In this document: piece after piece, positions 18,514 to 26,318 of the stretch
How the letters are laid out: each line of letters opens with the position of its first letter
Position numbering within the stretch: position 1 is the first letter of the stretch
From: CAYFLR01 sp964343805
GTDB lineage: Bacteria; Bdellovibrionota_B; Oligoflexia; CAYFLR01
Length of the DNA stretch: 64,000 bases
Assembly: GCA_964343805.1 (NCBI GenBank)
Contig: CAYFLR010000009.1
Coordinates: 1 to 64,000, forward strand
Direction of reading: 5' to 3'
Position numbers and translations under genes: made by a program
Notes under the pieces: model-generated
Told to the model about the DNA's origin: nothing
Database searches by the model: none
The model's input: the letters and a program-made list of their open reading frames with translations, nothing else

Positions 18514-19455
18514 TTAGAACTGACGTTCAGCAGCTAACTGGGTGATGGATTCTATGAGCCGATGGTTCATGAGTCCATGCCGAGTATAATTTTCAAAACC
18601 CTTCATCTCGGCCGGTTTAAAGTGCTTTACCTCAACCCCTTGGATTTGCATCTTTACTTCGGCCATACTGGCATCCATCACAATCTTAATAAGTTCAGCC
18701 CCTTTTCCCTCGGCAATCGCCCGGGGAACTAACTTTTCACCTAAAAACATGCGAGTCAGGGTAAATATCCCATAAGAATTAGGTTGTGAATAAGAGGCCC
18801 AACTCGGAATATAATCCCCTAGGTTTATGGGGTTATCTGGAACAAAGGTTCTCCATCCTGCTTGATCGGGCATATATTCCAGCATTTCATAAAAAACTCG
18901 GGGATTTTTAGAATAGAGCACACCAATGACATCTGCCAATAACTCTTGATAGCTCATGGTCATTTCAGCTAGACGACCAAATTTCATAGCCTCGGGATGC
19001 TTCTGAAATTGAGACCATTTGGTAGGATCTAAAAGAGCAGGCCGATACTTTTCTACAAATTTAGCTACAGCTGGGACCTCCTTCATTAGGGCTTCATAAA
19101 ATACCGCATGACCATACTCATGGGCCCAAAAAACCGCCGTCTGCTCTCTTGAATAATGAATAGGATCTGATGAATAGCCTCGGTCCTTAAAGCGAGGGCT
19201 CCCTTTTATGATTCCAGGACCTCCATAAAACTCGATGCCATCTTCAACAACTTTTATGTCAATCTGTTTCGGATTATCCAATAAATAGGTGAGGTCAGTT
19301 CTTACCCTTGCTAGTGCACTCTTAATAAACTGAATATCCTCTGCAGTCACATGCCCTTGTTTATGATAACGGTCTTTAGCCTGATCACAAGTCATCCCCA
19401 ACAGATGCAAGGGCAGACAAAACCATAGGACAAACCCTAAAATTAAGAACTTCAT
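18514..19455 (-). CDS. Secreted zinc metallopeptidase, gluzincin-like
   Basis: The 313-residue protein has a signal peptide (FLILGFVLWFCLPLHLLG) and could also be lipidated at Cys23, although MTC is a poor lipobox. The zinc motif HEYGH lies at 112-116. A downstream ELLAD (Glu171, Asp175) fits the gluzincin third ligand E-x-x-x-D. The family is not obvious; the rest of the sequence is not one I know. The likely role is peptide or protein hydrolysis outside the cytoplasm. Its stop abuts the stop of the convergent lipoprotein gene with no spacer. Confidence 0.7.
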   Translation of the reverse strand: MKFLILGFVLWFCLPLHLLGMTCDQAKDRYHKQGHVTAEDIQFIKSALARVRTDLTYLLDNPKQIDIKVVEDGIEFYGGPGIIKGSPRFKDRGYSSDPIHYSREQTAVFWAHEYGHAVFYEALMKEVPAVAKFVEKYRPALLDPTKWSQFQKHPEAMKFGRLAEMTMSYQELLADVIGVLYSKNPRVFYEMLEYMPDQAGWRTFVPDNPINLGDYIPSWASYSQPNSYGIFTLTRMFLGEKLVPRAIAEGKGAELIKIVMDASMAEVKMQIQGVEVKHFKPAEMKGFENYTRHGLMNHRLIESITQLAAERQF

Positions 19456-19525
19456 TTTAAAAACCCTAAAAGTTATCTGATTGTTTTATAAATTGATAAT
19501 AACACAGTCTGGGATAGGCAACCAG

Positions 19526-20614
19526 TTATTGAAGGCAGACATTCTTTTCAGCGACTTGACAATCTTTGATGAGAGTGTAGCTACTTTTTACAAACTGCTG
19601 ATCGGGTGGAACGTCTGTAACTTCAAAAGCGGAACAAAACTGATCATCATCGGTTTCACCCACGGTAGGAAAAAATTTATCTTCGTTACTTTTAAGGATG
19701 TATTCGTCATCAATACTCATATAGTACTCTTCTTTGCAGCTACAGCAAATAATCGGCATGTCCGCCCCTTGCTTTGCTGAATCAACCAAAAAACTCTGGT
19801 TATCCTCATGCAGAAGATAAGTATAAACACTCACCGTCTCATTCTCACCTTCATAAACTCCACGATTAGAGGCGACACCAATGATTTGAGAGTTTTTATC
19901 AAAAAGAGGTCCTCCCGAATCGCCCTGTCCTATTGAAGAGTTTTTCCCTACATCACTCCCATCTCCTTTGGACACCCCCGAAAACTTAATTATACCATCT
20001 TCCAAACGAGTGGATTGAAACCAGAATTCGAGACTCTTTTGTTCATAGGTGTTTGTTCCTAGCCGTTGAGTCGAACCAGAACCCGTCTGTTTTTCGGTAT
20101 CCGTATTGCCGTATCCAATCAATGCCACTTCTTCATTGTCTTCGAGTTCAGTCATTCTAAATTTCGCCGACTTGATCTTTAGCAATTTCTCCGATTCAAA
20201 AATAATAACTGCTAAGTCATGACTTCCATCGGTAGGGTAGAAAACCTCCTCAGGACGATCTTTAGTGGTCTCAATATACTTTGGATGTATAAACACTGTT
20301 CCATTATCCTTAATGGGGCCCTCTTCAGAAACGGTAATGGTTATGGGCATGTTAAAAGTAGCAGAGGTTTGCTTTCCAAAGCAATGAGCCGCCGTTAACA
20401 TGGTTTTATCTCCAACCATAGTTCCTGTGCAGTGATAGGTTGATCCCCCCTCTTTATATCCCCATTGCAGAACATTAGGAAAAACAAGAGCATAGTTTGA
20501 CCCCGTATTAACCGCATTGGTTACTTTAACAGTGGAATCATCCTCTTTCTCAGATGGAGAGCAATAAGCCAATAAGAAGAATGGTAACAAGATAATAATA
20601 TTTACTATTTTCAA
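19526..20614 (-). CDS. Trypsin-like (S1) serine protease lipoprotein
   Basis: The 362-residue protein has lipidated Cys18 (LLAYCSPS, Tyr at -1) and a short tether ending STVKV. The chymotrypsin-fold triad is complete: His77 in TAAHC, Asp133 in SHDLAV and Ser233 in GQGDSGGPL. No long propeptide is seen between tether and domain. After the protease fold, about 90 residues form a Cys-rich extension (ICCSCKEEYY and later cysteines) not typical of S1 enzymes. It is probably an envelope-anchored or surface protease. It is divergent from the toxin-antitoxin pair downstream on the plus strand. Confidence 0.88.
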   Translation of the reverse strand: MKIVNIIILLPFFLLAYCSPSEKEDDSTVKVTNAVNTGSNYALVFPNVLQWGYKEGGSTYHCTGTMVGDKTMLTAAHCFGKQTSATFNMPITITVSEEGPIKDNGTVFIHPKYIETTKDRPEEVFYPTDGSHDLAVIIFESEKLLKIKSAKFRMTELEDNEEVALIGYGNTDTEKQTGSGSTQRLGTNTYEQKSLEFWFQSTRLEDGIIKFSGVSKGDGSDVGKNSSIGQGDSGGPLFDKNSQIIGVASNRGVYEGENETVSVYTYLLHEDNQSFLVDSAKQGADMPIICCSCKEEYYMSIDDEYILKSNEDKFFPTVGETDDDQFCSAFEVTDVPPDQQFVKSSYTLIKDCQVAEKNVCLQ

Positions 20615-20710
20615 AACTCAGCCCCCTCCGTATATTTTTATCTATAAACCTTATCGGAATTTTTAAAAAAAACTGAAAAACACTTTACGCACTGCCTGTA
20701 AAATGAACAC

Positions 20711-20739
20711 TTGCCTAATAACTACATTGTAATTATAAT
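20711..20739 (+). promoter_or_regulatory. Sigma70-type promoter of brnT
   Basis: TTGCCT (20711-20716) and a perfect TATAAT (20734-20739) are separated by 17 bp. Transcription would begin about seven bases on, within a few bases of the brnT ATG at 20749. The message is therefore probably leaderless or nearly so. BrnA normally represses this promoter. Confidence 0.7.
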
Positions 20740-20748
20740 ATATTTATT

Positions 20749-21036
20749 ATGAATGGAATTTCCTTTACCTGGGACCCAAAGAAAAATCAGCTAAATAAAA
20801 AGAAACATGGTATCTCTTTTGAAGAGGCACAATCAGTATTTTTTGATGAAAATGCAAGGCTCATCGCCGACCCAGACCATTCCTCTATTGAAGATCGGTT
20901 TATACTATTAGGTCTCAGTCAAAAACTAAGGGTTCTAGTTGTTTGCCATTGCTACAGAGAAAGTGATTCAAACATTAGGATTATTTCTGCACGCAAAGCT
21001 ACAAAGAACGAGTGTACTCATTACACAAAAGGTTAG
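20749..21036 (+). CDS. brnT: BrnT-family ribonuclease toxin
   Basis: The 95-residue protein matches BrnT in length and motif order. It opens with FTWDPKKNQLNKKKHGISFE (the W-D-x-x-K...N...K-H-G-I-x-F-x-E signature), then DPDHS, E-x-R-F, and ends with R-I-I-S-A-R-K-A-T-K-N-E near the C-terminus. BrnT is a RelE-fold RNase that arrests translation. No Shine-Dalgarno is visible, and the promoter position suggests a leaderless message. The antitoxin gene follows by four bases. Confidence 0.9.
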   Translation: MNGISFTWDPKKNQLNKKKHGISFEEAQSVFFDENARLIADPDHSSIEDRFILLGLSQKLRVLVVCHCYRESDSNIRIISARKATKNECTHYTKG

Positions 21037-21040
21037 GAAT

Positions 21041-21268
21041 ATGAGAAAAGAATACAATTTTTCTAAATCAAAGAAAAACCCATACACTTCTAAGCTTAAG
21101 AAACAAATTACCATTAGACTTGATTCTGACACGATCAACTACTTCAAAGAAATGGCTGACTCCACCGGCATACCCTATCAAAGCTTAATCAACCTTTTCC
21201 TAAAAGATTGTGCTGAATCTAAAAAGAAAATTTCCATCCAATGGGTTAAAAGCAAAAAGTCTGCATAG
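21041..21268 (+). CDS. brnA: BrnA-family antitoxin
   Basis: The start is the ATG at 21041 behind AGGAAT, giving 75 residues. A basic N-terminus leads to a ribbon-helix-helix motif: QITIRLDSDTINYFKEMA forms strand and helix A, and GIPYQSLINLFLKDC helix B. BrnA binds BrnT and represses the operon promoter. The usual BrnA C-terminus is present but short and Lys-rich. Order (toxin first) and spacing are as in known brnTA operons. Confidence 0.88.
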   Translation: MRKEYNFSKSKKNPYTSKLKKQITIRLDSDTINYFKEMADSTGIPYQSLINLFLKDCAESKKKISIQWVKSKKSA

Positions 21269-21314
21269 GTTTTTGCTTCTATTGCCCCACTCAAGGACAG
21301 AATAAGGAGAAAGT

Positions 21315-22499
21315 ATGCTAAATTACCATAATCTATTTAAAATATTATTCCTTTGGCTTTTTATCGGTTGTTCCCAGCCTGAAAAGGAAGCCGAAGTAAA
21401 GACGGTAGATATCAAGCAAACCCAAGCTAAACACCAGGGAGCGACCCACTTTTGCTGGTCTTATGCCCTTCATGGAATGCTTGAATCCATGGAACTAGAA
21501 AGAGGAGGCTCTGAATTGAATCTATCGGAGGAATATCTTGGATTTTATCACATGTATGAGCAGCTGCTAGACTACATCCTCAACCCAGAAAAGTACCAAG
21601 ATTACGCCATCCTCCCCCTTAAAGAAACCAACAATTATCAAGGAGCCTTTGAAGTCGCATCCAAATGGGGAATGGTTCCCGAATCGGAATTTAAAGTAAA
21701 ATTTGAGGAAAAATCTATCTGGTTAGTAAAAAGTAAGGATAAGGATACCAGAGAGTTAAGCCAAAAAGTGAGAGATTATTTTGAAGATGAAATTTTTGAA
21801 AATCAAGGCGGATTAGCAGCCTATAGTGAAAAAGTAAAACAAGACAATGACATTCTTTTAAATGACCTCTGGGAGATTTTTAAGAAATCCTCCCCCACTC
21901 CTGATGAGATTGTTGGCCATCCTAAAATTGAGAGTTTTAGTTTTAAAGATCAAACCCACACCACTCAAAGCTTTGCTAAAGAGGTCCTTAAATTTAATGG
22001 GGAAAGTGACTTTAAATATTGGCAAGAAAAGGATGTGGATCAAGGAATTGACATTATTAAGAAGATACTATTACAACAGATTGCAATTCCCATGCGCTAT
22101 TCTACCGGATGGCGAAAGGGACATATTCTACTAGCGGTTGACTTTGTAACTGAAGAAGGAGAAGTGGGTCAAATGTCAAAAGCTGAAATTGAATCCACCT
22201 TCAATAATCCTCTTAAATTTATCTTAGTCAAAGACAGCATTGGCTCCACCGATGATTTTACTCATGATGGAAAAAAGATCCTTTATCAAGATGAAGAGAC
22301 GGGTGAAACAACCTCCTATGATGGAGAAGCCCCAACTATCACTTTTGGCTACGAAGAAGAGGATAGTGTAACGGTCGGCGGTTATAGAAAACTAGATGCC
22401 ACCTTTATTATTGATCAAATTAAAAAAGGGCAACTGGGTTTTTATGCTCCAAAAGAATCTTTTGAGAAAGATTTTGAAACAATTATGGCAACCAAATAA
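21315..22499 (+). CDS. Papain-like cysteine peptidase lipoprotein
   Basis: The 394-residue protein has a signal peptide with Cys19 (FIGCSQPE) and a tether with EVKTVDIKQT. THFCWSYA at 44-51 gives the C1-type nucleophile Cys47, in the typical Q-G-x-x-x-x-C-W context. The catalytic His lies in KGHILLAV (about residue 270). The usual Asn of N-S-W-G is replaced by Asp in KDSIG (about 310). The whole enzyme is about the length of bleomycin-hydrolase/C1-like enzymes without a clear propeptide. A GGAGA ribosome site precedes the ATG. It is probably a surface or periplasmic peptidase; the Asn-to-Asp change may lower activity or alter pH response. Confidence 0.75.
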   Translation: MLNYHNLFKILFLWLFIGCSQPEKEAEVKTVDIKQTQAKHQGATHFCWSYALHGMLESMELERGGSELNLSEEYLGFYHMYEQLLDYILNPEKYQDYAILPLKETNNYQGAFEVASKWGMVPESEFKVKFEEKSIWLVKSKDKDTRELSQKVRDYFEDEIFENQGGLAAYSEKVKQDNDILLNDLWEIFKKSSPTPDEIVGHPKIESFSFKDQTHTTQSFAKEVLKFNGESDFKYWQEKDVDQGIDIIKKILLQQIAIPMRYSTGWRKGHILLAVDFVTEEGEVGQMSKAEIESTFNNPLKFILVKDSIGSTDDFTHDGKKILYQDEETGETTSYDGEAPTITFGYEEEDSVTVGGYRKLDATFIIDQIKKGQLGFYAPKESFEKDFETIMATK

Positions 22500-22567
22500 T
22501 TTTGAAAAGAATCTTTTATCTGATAAAACACTGTGAACATATAACCTATAATTCACAGAAGGCGGCC

Positions 22568-23281
22568 ATGACTCCTACTCAAAATTTAAAAATAGCTATC
22601 TTAAAAACTGACACCATGCGCCCCGAATTAAAAAACAGATTCGGTGACCATGACCAACTTTTTATTAAACTCTTTAATCAAATTGAACACTCTTTGACCT
22701 TTGAAACCTTTCCCATCATCGACAATAATTTTCATCTTCCCTCTTTTGATTATGATGGGTACTTGATAACCGGCAGCTCTCATAGTGCCTATGAAGATCT
22801 CCCCTGGATAAAGCAGCTTCGCGCCTTTATCAAAGAACTCGATGAGAAAAAATTGAAAACCTTAGGAATTTGCTTCGGCCATCAGATCTTGTGGGACACG
22901 CTCGGGGGAAAGGTCATTCGCTCTCCCAAAGGTTATGGACTCGGAGTTTATGAAACATTCTCCCAAAACACCGCTAATTTAGACCCCGGACTCTCCTCTT
23001 ACAAACTGCTCTATTCCCATCAAGATCAAGTTGTCGCCATTCCAGAGGATGCAAAAGTCATTGCTGGGCATGATTTTTGTCCCTTTTCATCGGTAAAAAA
23101 GGGTCAGCATATCATAACGTGGCAAGGCCACCCTGAGTTCAATCCGGAGATTGTTCTTGATATTGCCAATTATAAAAAAGACACCATTCCAACTGACACC
23201 TACCAGAAAACTCTTTCATCGCTAGAAGAGGCTACAGATCATCTTACTGTGGCAACTTGGATGAGAGATTTCTTTTTATAA
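22568..23281 (+). CDS. Class I glutamine amidotransferase (GMP synthase-like)
   Basis: The chosen ATG (22568) gives 237 residues and has AAGG upstream; a TTG 66 bases earlier lacks a site. The GATase class I triad is visible: nucleophile Cys in GICFGHQIL, and His and Glu in QGHPEF. YLITGSSHSAYED is typical of the stand-alone GMP-synthase-like subfamily. There is no synthetase domain. It is likely a cytosolic glutaminase-type or gamma-glutamyl hydrolase-like enzyme of unassigned substrate. It lies 68 bases after the papain-like gene. Confidence 0.85.
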   Translation: MTPTQNLKIAILKTDTMRPELKNRFGDHDQLFIKLFNQIEHSLTFETFPIIDNNFHLPSFDYDGYLITGSSHSAYEDLPWIKQLRAFIKELDEKKLKTLGICFGHQILWDTLGGKVIRSPKGYGLGVYETFSQNTANLDPGLSSYKLLYSHQDQVVAIPEDAKVIAGHDFCPFSSVKKGQHIITWQGHPEFNPEIVLDIANYKKDTIPTDTYQKTLSSLEEATDHLTVATWMRDFFL

Positions 23282-23288
23282 ACGGCTA

Positions 23289-23319
23289 TTGACCTGACTA
23301 TAACTTCACACTTTAGAAT
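23289..23319 (+). promoter_or_regulatory. Promoter with 19-bp spacer (MerR type)
   Basis: TTGACC (23289-23294) and TAGAAT (23314-23319) are 19 bp apart, the long spacer typical of promoters remodelled by MerR regulators. A MerR gene lies in the operon that follows. I do not see a clean dyad in the spacer. Confidence 0.5.
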
Positions 23320-23357
23320 GGATATTATGAGTTAGAAATTATCAAAAGGAGTCTAAA

Positions 23358-23543
23358 GTGAATAAAGAAAAATGGGTGGAAATGTTTAAATCCATCAAAT
23401 TAGATGAAGAAACCATGTGGAAATGGCATCAGATCTTTGAAAAAAAACACCCCGAAGATCATCAATTTTTTCTGGAGTGGTTAAAACTTCCCCAACCAGA
23501 AATTAAAGAAATCCGCACCAAAGCCAAGGATATCGAAGGTTAA
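23358..23543 (+). CDS. Free-standing copy of the downstream MerR regulator's C-terminal domain
   Basis: A GTG start behind AAAGGAG opens 61 codons. Almost the whole product aligns with the last 60 residues of the next gene: NKEKWVEMF versus NKNKWIEIL, MWKWHQIFEKKHPEDHQFFL versus MWQWHIQFEKHCPEGHQDFL, and EIKEIR versus EIQQIR. It lacks the DNA-binding and dimerisation parts. It sits three bases before the regulator gene, so both are surely co-transcribed. It could bind the same ligand, dimerise with the regulator or titrate it. Confidence 0.75.
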   Translation: MNKEKWVEMFKSIKLDEETMWKWHQIFEKKHPEDHQFFLEWLKLPQPEIKEIRTKAKDIEG

Positions 23544-23546
23544 ACT

Positions 23547-24080
23547 ATGATGTATTCCATTGGCCAAATGGCGAAGAAGTTTGCTCTTTCGCGGAGCACT
23601 CTTCTTTATTATGACAAAATTGGTTTATTAAAGCCCAGCGAACGGTCATCTTCCAATTATCGACTCTACACTGAAGAAGATTATCAGAAAATGGTTCAAA
23701 TTGATGTCTATCGTCAGGCGGGAATGCCATTAAAACAGATCATCTCTATGCTGGTTGCCAGTACAGGATCTGTAACCGATCAACTGGAAGGTCGTTTAGC
23801 TCAATTGAATTATGAAATTCAGGCCTTAAGAAAGCAGCAGCAGGTTATCGTAAAGCTCTTGAAAGAGAAAAAGTCCCTCAGTAAAACCCAGGTGTTAGAT
23901 AAAAATAAGTGGATCGAGATCTTAAGATCCTGCGGAATGAGTGAAGAGGATATGTGGCAATGGCATATTCAATTTGAAAAACACTGCCCCGAAGGGCATC
24001 AAGACTTTTTAGAGTCCTTGGGGATTAAACCTTCGGAAATTCAGCAAATACGAAAAAAATCCCGTTTGTCGCCGAGATAG
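23547..24080 (+). CDS. MerR-family transcriptional regulator
   Basis: The 177-residue protein has an N-terminal MerR winged helix (YSIGQMAKKFALSRSTLLYYDKIGLLKPS, residues 3-31) and the second helix pair (YRLYTEEDYQKMVQIDVYRQAGM). A coiled dimer helix follows (about 85-112), then a small effector domain rich in Trp/His (WHIQFEKHCPEGHQDFL). The gene just upstream encodes that last domain alone. The regulator probably acts on the 19-bp-spacer promoter at 23289-23319. The ATG is doubled (ATGATG) and lies two codons after the previous stop. Confidence 0.88.
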   Translation: MMYSIGQMAKKFALSRSTLLYYDKIGLLKPSERSSSNYRLYTEEDYQKMVQIDVYRQAGMPLKQIISMLVASTGSVTDQLEGRLAQLNYEIQALRKQQQVIVKLLKEKKSLSKTQVLDKNKWIEILRSCGMSEEDMWQWHIQFEKHCPEGHQDFLESLGIKPSEIQQIRKKSRLSPR

Positions 24081-24168
24081 ATTATCCAAAGGAGAAATGG
24101 GACTATATGTGGTCGAAACAGTCCCATTACGGCCGAAGATAGATTATCCGAAGGAGATATGGGACTAA
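24071..24168. repeat. Direct repeat pair with internal hairpin after the MerR gene
   Basis: Two near-identical copies of GCCGA(A)GATAGATTATCC(A/G)AAGGAGA(A/T)ATGGGACTA lie at 24071-24105 and 24132-24167, about 61 bases apart. The first begins in the last codons of the MerR gene. AATGGGACT (24096-24104) also pairs with AGTCCCATT (24120-24128) as a hairpin with a 15-base loop. Just downstream ACAAAAATCC occurs twice. This looks like a local duplication, perhaps a terminator region. Confidence 0.7.
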
Positions 24169-24300
24169 CAAAAATCCGACTCACAAAAATCCAAACCCTC
24201 CCATTGCATCCAAACCCCTTAATAAAGCAAGGAAATGTTATTTTTCTAACCCCTCGTATTCCATTCACCGATAAGTGAGATAATGATAAGGGGGAATTAT

Positions 24301-25658
24301 ATGAAAAACGCACTTATCTTTTGCCTATTCTTGTCTTTCATCATGCTCGGCTGTCGAAAAAGAAATTCTGAAGTAAAGTCATCCGCTTCTGTTCAAGATC
24401 AAAGATACACTAATAATTGGGATGTAACAGATCGGCAGAATCAAAATTTCCTCATTAACAAAGTATTTAGACCCATCGTTCTTGATTTTAATGTGGATGA
24501 AAACTGTAAAGATCACCTAAAAGAAGAGGATGCTAAGCAGTTTTTTACTAAAGCATTAAAAAAATGGTTAGTGGGTCTAGATTCACTTAATTTGACGGAC
24601 AAAGAGATCGTCACTGAACCCATCTATTCAGCTGAAAATCCAGATATGAAAGTGTTTTTTAAATGCCAAACCATTATTGATCATGCCTTTCGTTCATCTA
24701 CTTATTTTAAAAAGCCCAATCCTCCAGAAATAAAAATTCACCCCAAGCCCCTCCGCAGTTTAGAGAAATATCAGGGGGAAATCCTGGCACAAATTCCGCT
24801 GAGTGTCATCGTTCACGAATTAGGTCATGCCTTTGGTTTAGCTGATACTTATATAATTGATGAAAACTGGATTCAAAAGACAGGTGTTGAACAGTACNNN
24901 NNNNNNNTCAATCCACAGGACTTAATACCAATGTGGGGCTTCAACCCGATTCCATTATGAATGATGTTTATTCAGGTGATGAACTTAAAAAAGACGATTT
25001 GACCGGTCTAAAATGGCTCTATCAATATTATGTCAGTGGAGAGCTAGAGGATGTACAAAGCTGTACTCATGGGTATTTTTATGATGAAGCATCCAATGGC
25101 TGTATTCAGATAGGACTTGCAAAAGGAGAGCATCACCTTATTAAAAAAGTTCATCAAGTTTTGAAGGTAAGAATGCTACTTGATAGCTCCTGTTATGAAG
25201 GGGGTTCAATCCAATTCCAAACTGCCACCCAATTAGTATCGGACACCTATAAAATCTGGCTTGATGGTTTACGAAAAACCCATGGTCTCTTGCGAGAAGA
25301 TGTGAAAGAACAAATTTTAAATATTGCCTGGGGCGAAGATCTGGCTATCAATTTTATTTGTCGTCCCCCAGCATCTGGAGATATTCCAGAGGGATTATCC
25401 TATGCAAATGGAGATAGCAGATCTCCGGTTATCAACCTGTTTCATTTAACCGAGGCGGAAAAAGAGGGCTACGCTCACCAAGTTCTCCATGGTTTTTCAA
25501 CAGCTCGCTTCAAAAAATTCTTTGGCGCAGCCTTTGGTCTACCCATGTCCTTTATTGACCCCTACTCCAAAGTTTCCCATCAGCTGACTGAATCTGATTC
25601 TCTAACTGAAGGAGAAATAAAAGGATTAGAGCTTCTCTACATGCATTATTTTCATTAA
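24301..25658 (+). CDS. Metzincin lipoprotein with a duplicated, degenerate second domain
   Basis: One gene is split by a ten-N gap at 24898-24907. The frame changes at the gap but is open on both sides, reading QSTGLNTNVGLQPDSIMND after it. The signal peptide ends MLGCRKRNSEVKS. The N-terminal domain has HELGHAFGLAD, a snapalysin-like zinc site with Asp as likely third ligand, then SIMND as Met-turn. The C-terminal half repeats the fold: CYEGGSIQF and IWLDGLRKTHG parallel CKDHLKEED and KWLVGLDSLNL, and GLELLYMHYF parallels GLKWLYQYYV. There the zinc site has become HGFSTARFKKFFGAAFGL, without HExxH. AAGGGGG precedes the ATG. Confidence 0.75.
24898..24907. other. Assembly gap (10 N)
   Basis: The gap lies between the zinc motif and the Met-turn of the metzincin gene. 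The frames on either side differ, so the real gap length is unknown. Confidence 0.95.
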
Positions 25659-25736
25659 TCTTCAGTAAACCCCTTAAATCATGATACAATAATTCCATCG
25701 GAACAAACCTGGATTTGAAGATAAAAGGAAGGAATC

Positions 25737-26315
25737 ATGGGAATTGAAGATTTGCTCAGAGGGTGCGAACTTTTTAATGAACTTTACGAAGAGGAAATCA
25801 ACGCTTTTGTAAAGAATTGCAACGTTCTTCAATATGAAGAAGGAGGCGTTGTAATAGAAAGAGATGAAAAAGTACAAAACCTTTATATCGTGCTTTCTGG
25901 TAAATTGTTAATAACTAGAGAATACCCTGAAACCACCATGAAGATTCAATACCTCTACTCGGGAGATGTAACGGGAGAATTGGTTTTTCAAAAAGAGTAT
26001 TTAAGTCGAGAGAAAGTGGAAGCCCTGGAAGAATCAAGTGTCCTGCAAGTCCCTTATGAGCATATCTTGAGTTACTTTAACAAGAATACCAGTGTTTATG
26101 GAGTCATTGTCACCAACCTGTGTGACCTCATCATGAGCCGCTACAAAACTTATAGTGACATTCTCTATCGAGTTTATCCCGAAAATACTATTGCGATTAG
26201 AACTCCCATCTTTGAGAGAAGACATAGGGAAGTCCTCTCACAAAAAGATAGAAAAAAATATTTGGATGATGGTGATATAGAATCTAGAACGAGTGGAGAT
26301 CGGCGTAGACGCTAG
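25737..26315 (+). CDS. Cyclic-nucleotide-binding (CRP-fold) protein without DNA-binding domain
   Basis: The 192-residue protein has a cNMP-binding beta-roll over residues 5-125 (YEEGGVVIERDEKVQNLYIV, GKLLI, YLYSGDVTGELVF). The phosphate-cassette position reads GDVTGELVF, lacking the Arg that CRP uses to hold cAMP. There is no helix-turn-helix. The C-terminus (about 160-192) is highly charged and ends SGDRRRR. GGAAGG precedes ATG. It is probably a cytosolic sensor or adaptor, and its ligand may not be cAMP. It is convergent with the MotA/TolQ-like gene, three bases away. Confidence 0.75.
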   Translation: MGIEDLLRGCELFNELYEEEINAFVKNCNVLQYEEGGVVIERDEKVQNLYIVLSGKLLITREYPETTMKIQYLYSGDVTGELVFQKEYLSREKVEALEESSVLQVPYEHILSYFNKNTSVYGVIVTNLCDLIMSRYKTYSDILYRVYPENTIAIRTPIFERRHREVLSQKDRKKYLDDGDIESRTSGDRRRR

Positions 26316-26318
26316 ATC

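Noticed and set aside
22502..22567. Longer N-terminus for the glutamine amidotransferase from a TTG
   Set aside because: No ribosome site, and the extra residues do not fit the start of the class I domain, whereas the ATG at 22568 has AAGG.
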